The translations under genes were made by a program, and so were the position numbers. Under the pieces are notes generated by a model. That model saw nothing but the letters and a program-made list of their open reading frames with translations. It did no database searches and was not told where the DNA came from. A DNA stretch of 10,983 nucleotides, from positions 1 to 10,983 of the forward strand of contig CAISIP010000298.1 of assembly GCA_903885415.1 (NCBI GenBank). Direction: 5' to 3'. This stretch comes from an uncultured beta proteobacterium. GTDB lineage: Bacteria; Pseudomonadota; Gammaproteobacteria; Burkholderiales; Burkholderiaceae_C. Of this stretch, positions 1-6,562 are shown piece after piece (the first letter of the stretch is position 1; every line of letters begins with the position of its first letter).

Positions 1-26
1 ACCCCATCGCTTTTCCAACCCAGACC

Positions 27-1298
27 ATGATCCAAGAACTTCTATCCCGCATCGAATTCATCAAGTCGCCGGCCACCGAGCTGACGCAGTCGGCCGACGC
101 AGTGGAAAATGTCGTTCGCAATGTCATCGCCCAGGTGCGACTGCGCGGCGACGAAGCAGTTCGCGAGTTCGCGCGCAGCTTTGACCGTTACGACGGCGGC
201 AACTTCGAAGTGACCCAGGCCGAACGCGCCGCCGCCCTGGCCGCGCTCGAACCGCAGACACGCGCCGACACCGAGTTCGCCATCGCCCGGGTCAAGGCCT
301 TCGCACAGGCGCAACTCGCCACCATGCTGCCGCTGGAAGTCGAGCAAATTCCCGGCGTGCACCTGGGCCACCGGATCATCCCCATCCAGCGCGTCGGCGC
401 CTATGTGCCAGGCGGTCGCTACCCCATCCTGTCGGCGCCAGTCATGACCATCGTCCCGGCCAAGGTCGCCGGCTGCGAGGAGGTGCTCGCCTGCCTGCCG
501 CCCAATGCGCACCCGGCGATGATCGCCGGGTGCCATCTTTCGGGGGCCGACCGAATATTTCGCATCGGTGGCGCACAGGCGATCGCAGCCATGGCCTACG
601 GCACCGCCTCAGTACCCGCCGTCGACAAGATCGTCGGCCCCGGAAACGCCTATGTCAACGAGGCCAAGCGACAGGTATTCGGCCAGGTCGGCATCGACCA
701 GCTGGCAGGACCAAGCGAGATATTCATCGTGGCCGACGACAGTGCCGACCCGGCGATGCTCGCGACCGACCTGCTGGCGCAGGCCGAACACGATATCCAC
801 ACCCGCGTCGGACTGATTACCACCAGCCGCGACATCGCGCAGCGCACGCTGACGCTGGTGCAGGAACAGCTCAAGACGCTGCCTACCGCCAAGGTGGCCG
901 AGCCGGCCTGGATTGCCTTTGGCGAGATCGCGCTGTGCGCCGACGAAGCGACGATGCTGGCCTACGCCGACCATGTCGCGCCAGAGCACCTGCAGGTGCA
1001 CACGCGCGACCCGCACGCGAGCGCTGCCAGGCTGCGCAACTACGGATCCCTTTTCATCGGCCGCCACGCCAGCGTCGTCTACTCCGACAAATGCTGCGGC
1101 ACCAACCACACGCTGCCCACCATGCGCGCAGCGCGCTACACCGGCGGGCTGTGGGTCGGCTCCTTCGTGAAGGTCTGCACGCACCAGTGGATGGACCAGC
1201 AAGGCGTACAGGCGGTGGCGCCGCCGGCCATACGGCAAAGCGCGACCGAGGGGATGGAGGGCCACCGGCGCGCTGCCGCGTTGCGACTGCTCGCCTAA
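27..1298 (+). CDS. Histidinol dehydrogenase-family NAD-dependent dehydrogenase (HisD/HpsN-like)
   Basis: A 423-residue protein that spans the whole HisD fold. HisD oxidises L-histidinol to histidine with two NAD+ and a zinc ion. Family landmarks are visible: GPGNAYVNEAKRQ (204-216), the IDQLAGPSE signature (223-231), zinc-ligand candidates Gln252, His255, Asp354 and His413, and the catalytic Glu320-His321 pair in VAPEHLQ. The metal and base residues are therefore intact. After the GTNHTLPT stretch (358-365) the protein reads ARYTGGLWVGSF, not the SVYDFIKRTS-type sequence I expect in biosynthetic HisD; from memory this resembles HisD-like sulfopropanediol dehydrogenases (HpsN). No other his gene is nearby, and the neighbours are binding proteins and catabolic enzymes. 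I infer a catabolic alcohol or amino-alcohol dehydrogenase. The ATG at 27 has no strong Shine-Dalgarno sequence in the 26 bases available. The family call is secure; the substrate is unknown. Confidence 0.9.
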   Translation: MIQELLSRIEFIKSPATELTQSADAVENVVRNVIAQVRLRGDEAVREFARSFDRYDGGNFEVTQAERAAALAALEPQTRADTEFAIARVKAFAQAQLATMLPLEVEQIPGVHLGHRIIPIQRVGAYVPGGRYPILSAPVMTIVPAKVAGCEEVLACLPPNAHPAMIAGCHLSGADRIFRIGGAQAIAAMAYGTASVPAVDKIVGPGNAYVNEAKRQVFGQVGIDQLAGPSEIFIVADDSADPAMLATDLLAQAEHDIHTRVGLITTSRDIAQRTLTLVQEQLKTLPTAKVAEPAWIAFGEIALCADEATMLAYADHVAPEHLQVHTRDPHASAARLRNYGSLFIGRHASVVYSDKCCGTNHTLPTMRAARYTGGLWVGSFVKVCTHQWMDQQGVQAVAPPAIRQSATEGMEGHRRAAALRLLA

Positions 1299-1344
1299 AA
1301 TCCCGGCAACGCAGCCCTGCGCCAGCCGGCGCCATCTCCCCCAC

Positions 1345-2247
1345 ATGGTTCAATTTTCCCGCTTAGGCATTCTGGACACCAGTTCGCCGGACGCCGACCG
1401 GGTGCGGCTGTGGGAGGCGTTTGCGCAGCGGCTGTCGGAAATAGGCCATGTGCAGGGCCAGAACATCGGCTTTGAATTCCGCTGGGGCAACGGCGATCCG
1501 AGCAGTCTGGACCGACTGGCGCAGGAACTGGCCGCGCTGCGCGTACACGCGATCGTCACGGCAGGAACGCCAGCCGCCTTCGCCGCGCGCAGGGCCAGCA
1601 CCCGCATTCCGATCGTCATGGCCACCGGCGTGTCCGTCGGTACGGCGCTGCACCAGGACGCGGACAGGGCCGACAGCAACATCACCGGCCTGAGCGACCT
1701 GGCGGCAGGCCTCAGCAAGAAGCGGCTAGAGTTGCTGTGCGCGTTGGCGCCTCAGTCGCGCCAGTTGGCCGTTTTGTGGGATCAGAGCAATCCATCTGGA
1801 AAGCTGGCAATTCCAGAGTTTCAGGATGCAGCACACAGCCTTGGCGTGTCGCTGGCCGTGTTCGGAGTGGGCGCTTTGGACGGTCTGGACAGCGCATTGG
1901 CTGCGATGGCGCGCGACAAGATAGCGGGATTCGCCGTGGTCCCCAGCGCGATGTTCTTCGGCGACCGCAAGCGGCTGGCCGAACTGGCGATCGGGCATCG
2001 CCTGCCGGCCATATTTGTTCGCCGCGAATACGCGCAAGCTGGCGGGCTAATGGCCTATGGGTCCCCCATCCGCAACAACTACCTTCGCGCAGCAGACTAC
2101 GTCGACCAGATTCTCAAAGGCGCCGCTCCGGCCAACCTGCCGATCGAGCAGCCGACCGGCTTCGAATTGTTCATCAACCTGCGCACGGCGCAACAGCTCG
2201 ATCTGACCATACCGCAAGCGCTGCTGCTCGCAGCGCAAGCACTTTAG
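1345..2247 (+). CDS. ABC-type substrate-binding protein (ABC_sub_bind, PF04392-like), no signal peptide seen
   Basis: A 300-residue protein matching the ABC_sub_bind family from end to end. It has an N-terminal RLGILDTSSP strand, the GHVQGQNIGFEFRW segment (35-47), IVTAGTPAA (70-78), the ITGLSDL region (113-119), RLPAIFVRREYAQAGGLMAYG (219-239) and the C-terminal NLPIEQPTGFELFINLRTA (264-282) ending in LTIPQALLL. These proteins normally bind small organic solutes in the periplasm for an ABC importer. This copy begins almost directly at the first beta strand, with no positively charged, hydrophobic leader. Reading the frame upstream as far as 1171 gives no ATG and no leader-like sequence. It may be cytoplasmic, or its leader may be lost. 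It starts 46 bases after the HisD-like gene and is probably co-transcribed. Its stop codon overlaps the stop of the convergent tautomerase gene. No ABC permease or ATPase is present in the window. Confidence 0.87.
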   Translation: MVQFSRLGILDTSSPDADRVRLWEAFAQRLSEIGHVQGQNIGFEFRWGNGDPSSLDRLAQELAALRVHAIVTAGTPAAFAARRASTRIPIVMATGVSVGTALHQDADRADSNITGLSDLAAGLSKKRLELLCALAPQSRQLAVLWDQSNPSGKLAIPEFQDAAHSLGVSLAVFGVGALDGLDSALAAMARDKIAGFAVVPSAMFFGDRKRLAELAIGHRLPAIFVRREYAQAGGLMAYGSPIRNNYLRAADYVDQILKGAAPANLPIEQPTGFELFINLRTAQQLDLTIPQALLLAAQAL

Positions 2248-2459
2248 GGCTTGGCCTTGGCGGCCAGCAACTGGTCGCGTTCGTCGCGCGTGACGCCGCC
2301 GACCACGAAGTGATCTATCGGTGTTTCATTGAGGATGATCCGCACAGACTCGCGTGGCGCCCCCAGCGACTCCACCAGGGCGTCCGTCACCGCCTTGTAC
2401 ATCGCCTTCTTCTGCGCCAACGAGCGCCCCTCCAGCATCATGATGCTCACAATCGGCAT
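2244..2459 (-). CDS. 4-Oxalocrotonate tautomerase-family protein
   Basis: A 71-residue protein beginning Met-Pro, so that removal of Met exposes the catalytic N-terminal proline of the tautomerase superfamily. Numbering from that proline, Arg11 (in LEGRS), Arg39 (in SVRIIL) and Phe50 (in DHF) fall exactly at the positions known to be important in 4-oxalocrotonate tautomerase, followed by the usual GG turn. The family converts enol and keto forms of unsaturated dicarboxylic acids, typically after meta cleavage of aromatic rings; small hexameric or dimeric cytoplasmic enzymes are usual. At 71 residues it is slightly longer than the 62-residue prototype, with a charged C-terminal tail. An AGGGAG ribosome binding site (2468-2473) lies 8 bases upstream of the ATG. 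It is the last gene of the minus-strand block led by the crotonase. The family is certain; the substrate is not known. Confidence 0.9.
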   Translation of the reverse strand: MPIVSIMMLEGRSLAQKKAMYKAVTDALVESLGAPRESVRIILNETPIDHFVVGGVTRDERDQLLAAKAKP

Positions 2460-2492
2460 GTCTTCAACTCCCTGGTTATGGACTGGACCGGC

Positions 2493-3293
2493 TCAGACGG
2501 CATTGGACAAGCCGCCGTCGACGTTGATCGCCGTGCCGGTGATATAGCTGCCCCGATCCGACACCAAAAAAGCGATCAGGTCTGCCACCTCTTCGGCCCG
2601 GCCCATGCGGCCAATCGGAATTCCGGTTCCACCACCGCGGTTGGCCATGACCCATTTTTCAAATTCTGCCGGACTCTGATCCGGCGCCTGCGCCAGTCGC
2701 CGGCTCTCCCACTGTCCGGACCAGATCAGCCCCACACACACGGTATTGACCAAAATTTTCTGGTCGGCGAATTCCTTGGACAGCGCCTTGGTCAACGCGA
2801 TTCCCGCTGCGCGGCTGACCGAAGTCGGAACCGAGCGTGCCCTCGGCGTCTTCGCGCCCACATGGGTGACGTTCACAATGCGCCCACAGCCACTGGCCTG
2901 CAGGTAAGGAACAGCGGCGCGGATGGCACGAATAGCGCCAAATAGTTTCAGGTCCAGATCGGACTGCCAGGCATCGTCATCGACCTCGGCAAAAGGACTC
3001 GCGGCTTCACGCCCGGCGTTGTTCACAACGATGTCGAGTCGGCCAAAATGCTTGACCGTTTCAGCGATCAGGCGCTCGGGTTCGCCGGCCTTGCCGATGT
3101 CGGCGACGATGGGAAGCAGCTCCGCCCCGGTCGCCGCCCGAATTTCGGCTGCCGTCTGATTCAGCAGTTCCTCGCGCCGGGCACATAGCGCGACCCTTGC
3201 CCCCTCTTGTGCAAGGCGCATCACCGTCGCCCTTCCAACGCCCTCGCTGCCACCGGTAACTACCGCGACCTTTCCTTTCAATCCCATTTCCAT
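2493..3293 (-). CDS. Short-chain dehydrogenase/reductase (SDR) with atypical active site
   Basis: A 266-residue classical-length SDR with a Rossmann fold. The nucleotide-binding TGGSEGVG (13-20), the structural NNAG (91-94) and the C-terminal YITGTAINVDGGLS (250-263) are all present. The usual catalytic set is not. The Tyr-x3-Lys pair is replaced by Thr157 and Arg161 (PTSVSRAAG), the Ser normally 13 residues before the Tyr is His144 (NVTHVG), and the Asn of the tetrad appears to be Asp114. I checked these by translating the DNA by hand. Conserved flanking sequence (GIALTKALSKEFA) argues against random decay; I recall a widespread SDR subgroup with the same TSVSRAAG signature. The start was set at 3293 because an AGGAG site (3302-3306) lies 8 bases upstream; the open frame continues to 3347, but that extension is not SDR-like. 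It lies between the Bug gene and the tautomerase gene and is probably co-transcribed with both. The substrate, and whether it acts as a dehydrogenase at all, are unknown. Confidence 0.9.
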   Translation of the reverse strand: MEMGLKGKVAVVTGGSEGVGRATVMRLAQEGARVALCARREELLNQTAAEIRAATGAELLPIVADIGKAGEPERLIAETVKHFGRLDIVVNNAGREAASPFAEVDDDAWQSDLDLKLFGAIRAIRAAVPYLQASGCGRIVNVTHVGAKTPRARSVPTSVSRAAGIALTKALSKEFADQKILVNTVCVGLIWSGQWESRRLAQAPDQSPAEFEKWVMANRGGGTGIPIGRMGRAEEVADLIAFLVSDRGSYITGTAINVDGGLSNAV

Positions 3294-3301
3294 TTCGCTG
3301 T

Positions 3302-3306
3302 CTCCT
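3302..3306 (-). promoter_or_regulatory. Shine-Dalgarno site deciding the SDR start
   Basis: AGGAG on the minus strand, 8 bases before the ATG at 3293. It selects the 266-residue SDR over the longer open frame that begins at 3347. Confidence 0.75.
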
Positions 3307-3357
3307 GTTTGTAATTCTGCTTCAGACGGGCTTCGGCAGCCGCGCACCGCAAGCGGC

Positions 3358-4344
3358 TCATTCGATCAGCTTACCGACGCGCTGCAACACCTTCGCAATG
3401 GACTTGGCGTCCTTGTCCCACACCTCAAGGTAGTCGACAGCGTCCAGATAGGATACCGATGTCCCGATGGTGGACATCGCGGCCTCAAAAGCCGGATCGT
3501 GCACCGCCTGCTTGGCCGCATCGCGCAGCGCCTTGACAATGCTATCCGGCGTTCCCTTGCGAACGACGATTCCAACCTGCTGGTAGTAGACGATGTCGAA
3601 CCCGAGCTCTTTCAACGTCGGCACCTCGGGCAGTTCCGCCAGCCGCTTGTCGCCCGACATGGCCAGCGCGCGCAGGGCGCCGCTCCTGACCTTGGCCAGG
3701 ACCGGCCCCGGGCCCGACGCCAGCGCATCCAAATGCCCCCCCAGCAGCGCAACCAGCGCCGGCCCCGCCCCGTTATATGGAACATGCTTGAGGCTGACAC
3801 CGGACGCCTCGGCGAAACTTTCCATCTGCAAGTGCAAGCTGGTGTAAAGGCCCGACGAGCCGTAGGAAATGTCGCCGGGTCTGCGCTTAGCATCCGCCAA
3901 CAGGTCCGCCACCGATTTCCAGGGTCGGCTCGGATGCACCACGAGCAGCAAGGGCTCGGCGCTCAAACGCGCCACCGGCGCAAACTGCTCCGGGCTGAAC
4001 TTCATCGGCCGACCAAACAGGGCGTCGACCGGAGGGGTGATGAAGAAGCCGGGCATCGCCACCAGCATGGTGTACCCGTCGGCGCGGCTATTGGCTACAA
4101 ACTGGGTCCCCATCGTTCCGCCTGCGCCCGCCTTGTTGATCACCACCACCGGCTGCTTGAGAATGCGCTCCATCGCGAGCGCGAATGGCCGGGCGTGCAA
4201 ATCCGCCACCCCACCCGGAGGCTGCGGCACCACCAACTGAATCGGCCGTGACGCAAAGCTCTCCTGCGCCGCGACGCCCGTCGCCATCAGCGTCAGCGCG
4301 CAGGCCAGGCTATAGAAGCACCGGCCCGTGCGAAAACCGTTCAT
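3358..4344 (-). CDS. Bug-family tripartite tricarboxylate transporter substrate-binding protein (first of three)
   Basis: A 328-residue periplasmic receptor of the Bug (TctC) family, which captures carboxylates and similar small acids for TctAB-type permeases or for signalling. The Sec signal peptide is clear: a basic start (MNGFRTGR), a hydrophobic core (residues about 9-24), then VAA before QES. The mature protein begins SRPIQLVVPQPPGG with Asp48 following, the first ligand loop. Later family landmarks are INKAGAGGTMGT (69-80), ADGYTML (88-94), HVPYNGAGPA (187-196) and LPEVPTLKELGF (238-249). The start at 4344 gives the normal family length. The open frame extends to a TTG at 4404, and ATGs at 4371 and 4359 are possible, but they would put extra residues ahead of a good leader. 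It follows the crotonase gene by 75 bases and precedes the SDR. No TctA or TctB membrane protein is in the window. The ligand is unknown. Confidence 0.92.
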   Translation of the reverse strand: MNGFRTGRCFYSLACALTLMATGVAAQESFASRPIQLVVPQPPGGVADLHARPFALAMERILKQPVVVINKAGAGGTMGTQFVANSRADGYTMLVAMPGFFITPPVDALFGRPMKFSPEQFAPVARLSAEPLLLVVHPSRPWKSVADLLADAKRRPGDISYGSSGLYTSLHLQMESFAEASGVSLKHVPYNGAGPALVALLGGHLDALASGPGPVLAKVRSGALRALAMSGDKRLAELPEVPTLKELGFDIVYYQQVGIVVRKGTPDSIVKALRDAAKQAVHDPAFEAAMSTIGTSVSYLDAVDYLEVWDKDAKSIAKVLQRVGKLIE

Positions 4345-4419
4345 GCGATGCCACCCCATCCAACTTTTCATCCGGATATACCCCAGAACAATAGGCAACG
4401 CCAAGGCTGCGCAATCCGC

Positions 4420-5226
4420 TTAAAACTTGGGCGGGCGGCGCTCACGCAGCGAGGCGATACCCTCCTGCACGTCGGGCCCGCCAAAGCCCATGAACTCCAG
4501 CGCCAGCGAGGTATCGAAAGAAGGGCCGGCCTGCCGCAGCCAGTTGTTGAGCGCGTACTTGGTCCAGCGGATTGCAGTTTGCGAACCTGCCGCGAGCCGG
4601 TCGGCGATTTCATAAGCTCTGGGCAGCAACTCCTGGTCTTCAACGGCCAGCGACACAAGGCCAATGCGTTCGGCTTCTTCGCCGCTGATCGGCTCGCACA
4701 GCAACAGGTAGTACTTGGCCTTGGCCATGCTGCACAGCAGCGGCCATACGATCGCCGCATGGTCGCCGGCGGCGACGCCCAGACGGGTATGGCCATCGAC
4801 GATGCGGGCCTTCTTGGTCGCGATGGATATGTCGGCGAGAAGTCCTGCGACCAGTCCTGCACCCACCGCCGGGCCATGGATCGCGCTGACGATCGGCTTA
4901 TCGCAGTTAATGATGTTGTAGACCAGGTCGCGCGCCTCCTTCCAGACCTGCGCGCGGGCGACGAAATCATCCGCAATCGCCTGCACCATCGCCAGATCGC
5001 CACCGCCCGAAAAGCCCAGTCCATCACCGCGCAGAACGGCGCAACGCACCGAATCATCCGCACCCAGGTCGCGCCAAATTTCGCTTAGTTCCCAGTGGCC
5101 GCGCAGCCCCGAGGTCGGCAGTTTTCCATTACCCCCGGGCGCATCGGCGCGCATCTGGATGTCAAGCACGTCGCCATGCGCGCCTCGACGGGAAATATTT
5201 AAGCTGGTGTAGCGGCTGTAGTCCAT
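4420..5226 (-). CDS. Enoyl-CoA hydratase/isomerase (crotonase) family protein
   Basis: A 268-residue crotonase-fold protein. Visible elements are the first oxyanion-hole loop GFSGGGDL (71-78), KPIVSAIHGPAVGAG (110-124) with the second oxyanion Gly, and DGHTRLGVAAGDHAA (144-158). These bind acyl-CoA thioesters. The two glutamates of classical enoyl-CoA hydratase are not at their expected places: the first aligns with Val126 and the second with His146. Asp155 in the GDH motif is a possible alternative acid/base. It may therefore be an isomerase, hydrolase or another crotonase-fold activity, not a simple hydratase. The start was set at 5226 (MDYSRYTS); the open frame runs on to 5523, but those 99 residues are Arg/Ala-rich, unlike any crotonase, and overlap the divergent gene. 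No strong ribosome binding site precedes 5226. It is the first gene of the minus-strand block that runs on to the Bug receptor, SDR and tautomerase. Confidence 0.9.
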   Translation of the reverse strand: MDYSRYTSLNISRRGAHGDVLDIQMRADAPGGNGKLPTSGLRGHWELSEIWRDLGADDSVRCAVLRGDGLGFSGGGDLAMVQAIADDFVARAQVWKEARDLVYNIINCDKPIVSAIHGPAVGAGLVAGLLADISIATKKARIVDGHTRLGVAAGDHAAIVWPLLCSMAKAKYYLLLCEPISGEEAERIGLVSLAVEDQELLPRAYEIADRLAAGSQTAIRWTKYALNNWLRQAGPSFDTSLALEFMGFGGPDVQEGIASLRERRPPKF

Positions 5227-5508
5227 GAACTTTCGAATTATCGTTGCGGGCGCTGCGAGATACACGCTACCCAAGCTTGCGTCCCGCAATGAAAACGGCA
5301 GGCAGCGCCAGCATACACCAACTATAACCCGCAGCATCGATGCAGGGTTTCGCGCCGGTCGCGCCAACAGCGGCGAGGCGCTGTGTATACTGCCCCGCGG
5401 ACCCCTTGGCTGCCGCACCCTTGCGCTTGAGGATGCGGCTGTGGGTCTTGCGATTGCAACGGCTTCGGCCCTTTTGCGGCGGCCACACAAACCACAGAAA
5501 ACAGTCCA
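5227..5508. promoter_or_regulatory. Divergent intergenic region with presumed promoters of the crotonase and decarboxylase blocks
   Basis: The 282 bases between two divergently transcribed genes hold no gene of their own that I can support. Visible elements are a perfect 10-base palindrome GCATCGATGC at 5334-5343, a minus-strand TATAGT (5321-5326) and a plus-strand TATACT (5386-5391) as -10-like hexamers. Neither hexamer has a convincing -35 partner, so the exact promoters are uncertain. The palindrome sits just upstream of the minus-strand -10-like box, where a repressor or activator could act. That there must be promoters here is inferred from the gene layout. Confidence 0.4.
5334..5343. 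repeat. Perfect 10-base palindrome, possible operator
   Basis: GCATCGATGC reads the same on both strands and lies in the divergent intergenic region, next to a -10-like TATAGT on the minus strand. A 10-base palindrome can occur by chance; its position is the only support for an operator role. Confidence 0.3.
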
Positions 5509-6489
5509 TTGTCCAAACTCCAATTGTCATTTGCCTGTGCGCTGTACGACCGCATGCAGGCCCTGTACACCGGCGAGGTACAGCCCGCTGGAATCGATCT
5601 GAATTTCATCCCGATCGAAATTCCCCGCCCCCTGTTTGACCGAATGTCGGGCGGCCGTGAATTCGATGTAGCCGAGTATTCGATCACCGAGTTTGTGCAG
5701 CGATTTGCGGGTCGGGACTGCCCCTTTGTCGCCATACCGGTATTTCCCTCGCGTAGTTTTCGCCACGGGTTCATCTCGATGCACCGCCGGGCTGCAATAA
5801 CCGGGCCGAAAGACCTAGAGGGTAAGCGCGTCGGCGTTCCGCTCTACGCGATGACCGCAGCCATATTCATCCGCGGCTTGCTGCAACATGAGTACCAGGT
5901 TGATTTGTCGAAAATCCACTGGATCGAGGGCGCGATCAACAGCGCCGGCGCGCACGGAAAACCCACGGTACTGCCCCTGGTGCGGCCGGTTCCGATCGAA
6001 CGCAACACCAGCGACAAGTCGCTCGGAACGCTGCTCGAAGAGGGGGCGATCGACGCCATCATCGGAACCAGCCTTCCTGCGGCTATCCGCCACAATCCCG
6101 ACATCGCGCGGCTGTTTCCCAACTTTGTCGAACTCGAAAAGGACTATTACAAGCGCACCGGCATCTATCCGATCATGCACCTCATCGCGATCAAGAAGGA
6201 CATCTACGAGCGTCATCCATTTGTAGCGAGCAGCCTGTTTGACGCCTTCGTTGAATCCAAAAAGATTGCGTTGCGCAAGATGTTTAGTTCGCGCGCGCTG
6301 AGGTACATGACACCATGGCTGATGCGCGATATCGACGAAATTCACGAGGTATTTGACGGCGAGCCATGGCCTTATGGTATCGAGCCGAACCGCAAGACGC
6401 TAGAGGCGCTGATGACCTATCTGGTCGATCAGTCGCTGATCGCTGCGCCGATACCGGTCGACGATCTATTTGTTCCCACTTTTGGCTGA
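5509..6489 (+). CDS. 4,5-Dihydroxyphthalate decarboxylase-like protein (Pht5 family; substrate-binding-protein fold)
   Basis: A 326-residue protein matching 4,5-dihydroxyphthalate decarboxylase (Pht5-type) homologues along its length: SKLQLSFACALYDR (2-15), VQPAGIDLNFIP (24-35), REFDVAEYSITEF (50-62), FVAIPVFPSRSFRHGFI (73-89), LEGKRVGVPLYAMTAAIFIRG (103-123) and YYKRTGIYPIMH (213-224). The characterised enzyme decarboxylates 4,5-dihydroxyphthalate to protocatechuate. The family is related to type II periplasmic binding proteins (NMT1/THI5-like), and many members are annotated as ABC binding proteins. There is no signal peptide, which favours a cytoplasmic enzyme over a receptor. The start codon is TTG at 5509, chosen because the family typically begins with this sequence; no strong ribosome binding site is visible. 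It leads a two-gene block with the ThDP enzyme. No phthalate dioxygenase genes are nearby, so a different aromatic or alicyclic carboxylate is as likely. Confidence 0.82.
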   Translation: MSKLQLSFACALYDRMQALYTGEVQPAGIDLNFIPIEIPRPLFDRMSGGREFDVAEYSITEFVQRFAGRDCPFVAIPVFPSRSFRHGFISMHRRAAITGPKDLEGKRVGVPLYAMTAAIFIRGLLQHEYQVDLSKIHWIEGAINSAGAHGKPTVLPLVRPVPIERNTSDKSLGTLLEEGAIDAIIGTSLPAAIRHNPDIARLFPNFVELEKDYYKRTGIYPIMHLIAIKKDIYERHPFVASSLFDAFVESKKIALRKMFSSRALRYMTPWLMRDIDEIHEVFDGEPWPYGIEPNRKTLEALMTYLVDQSLIAAPIPVDDLFVPTFG

Positions 6490-6562
6490 AGCTCTGGACG
6501 CGCCTATCTGCGCCCGGTGACCACCCGCCCCATCTAGCCCCCACCCATTCCGAAGGCAGCCC

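Noticed and set aside
530..1366. 278-residue plus-strand open frame inside the HisD-like gene
   Set aside because: It is a frame-shifted shadow of the HisD-like protein, extremely Arg-rich.
1737..2945. 402-residue plus-strand open frame
   Set aside because: It crosses the ends of three genes on both strands and has low-complexity Arg/Ala composition with no recognisable domain.
3499..4251. 250-residue plus-strand open frame opposite the first Bug gene
   Set aside because: Antisense shadow with Arg/Gln/His-rich composition and no domain.
4345..4404. Longer start (TTG at 4404) for the first Bug protein
   Set aside because: A good Sec leader begins at 4344 and gives the usual 328-residue length; the added residues would precede the leader.
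5227..5523. 99-residue N-terminal extension of the crotonase in the same frame
   Set aside because: It is Arg/Ala-rich, unlike any crotonase, overlaps the start of the divergent gene, and MDYSRYTS at 5226 gives the normal family length.
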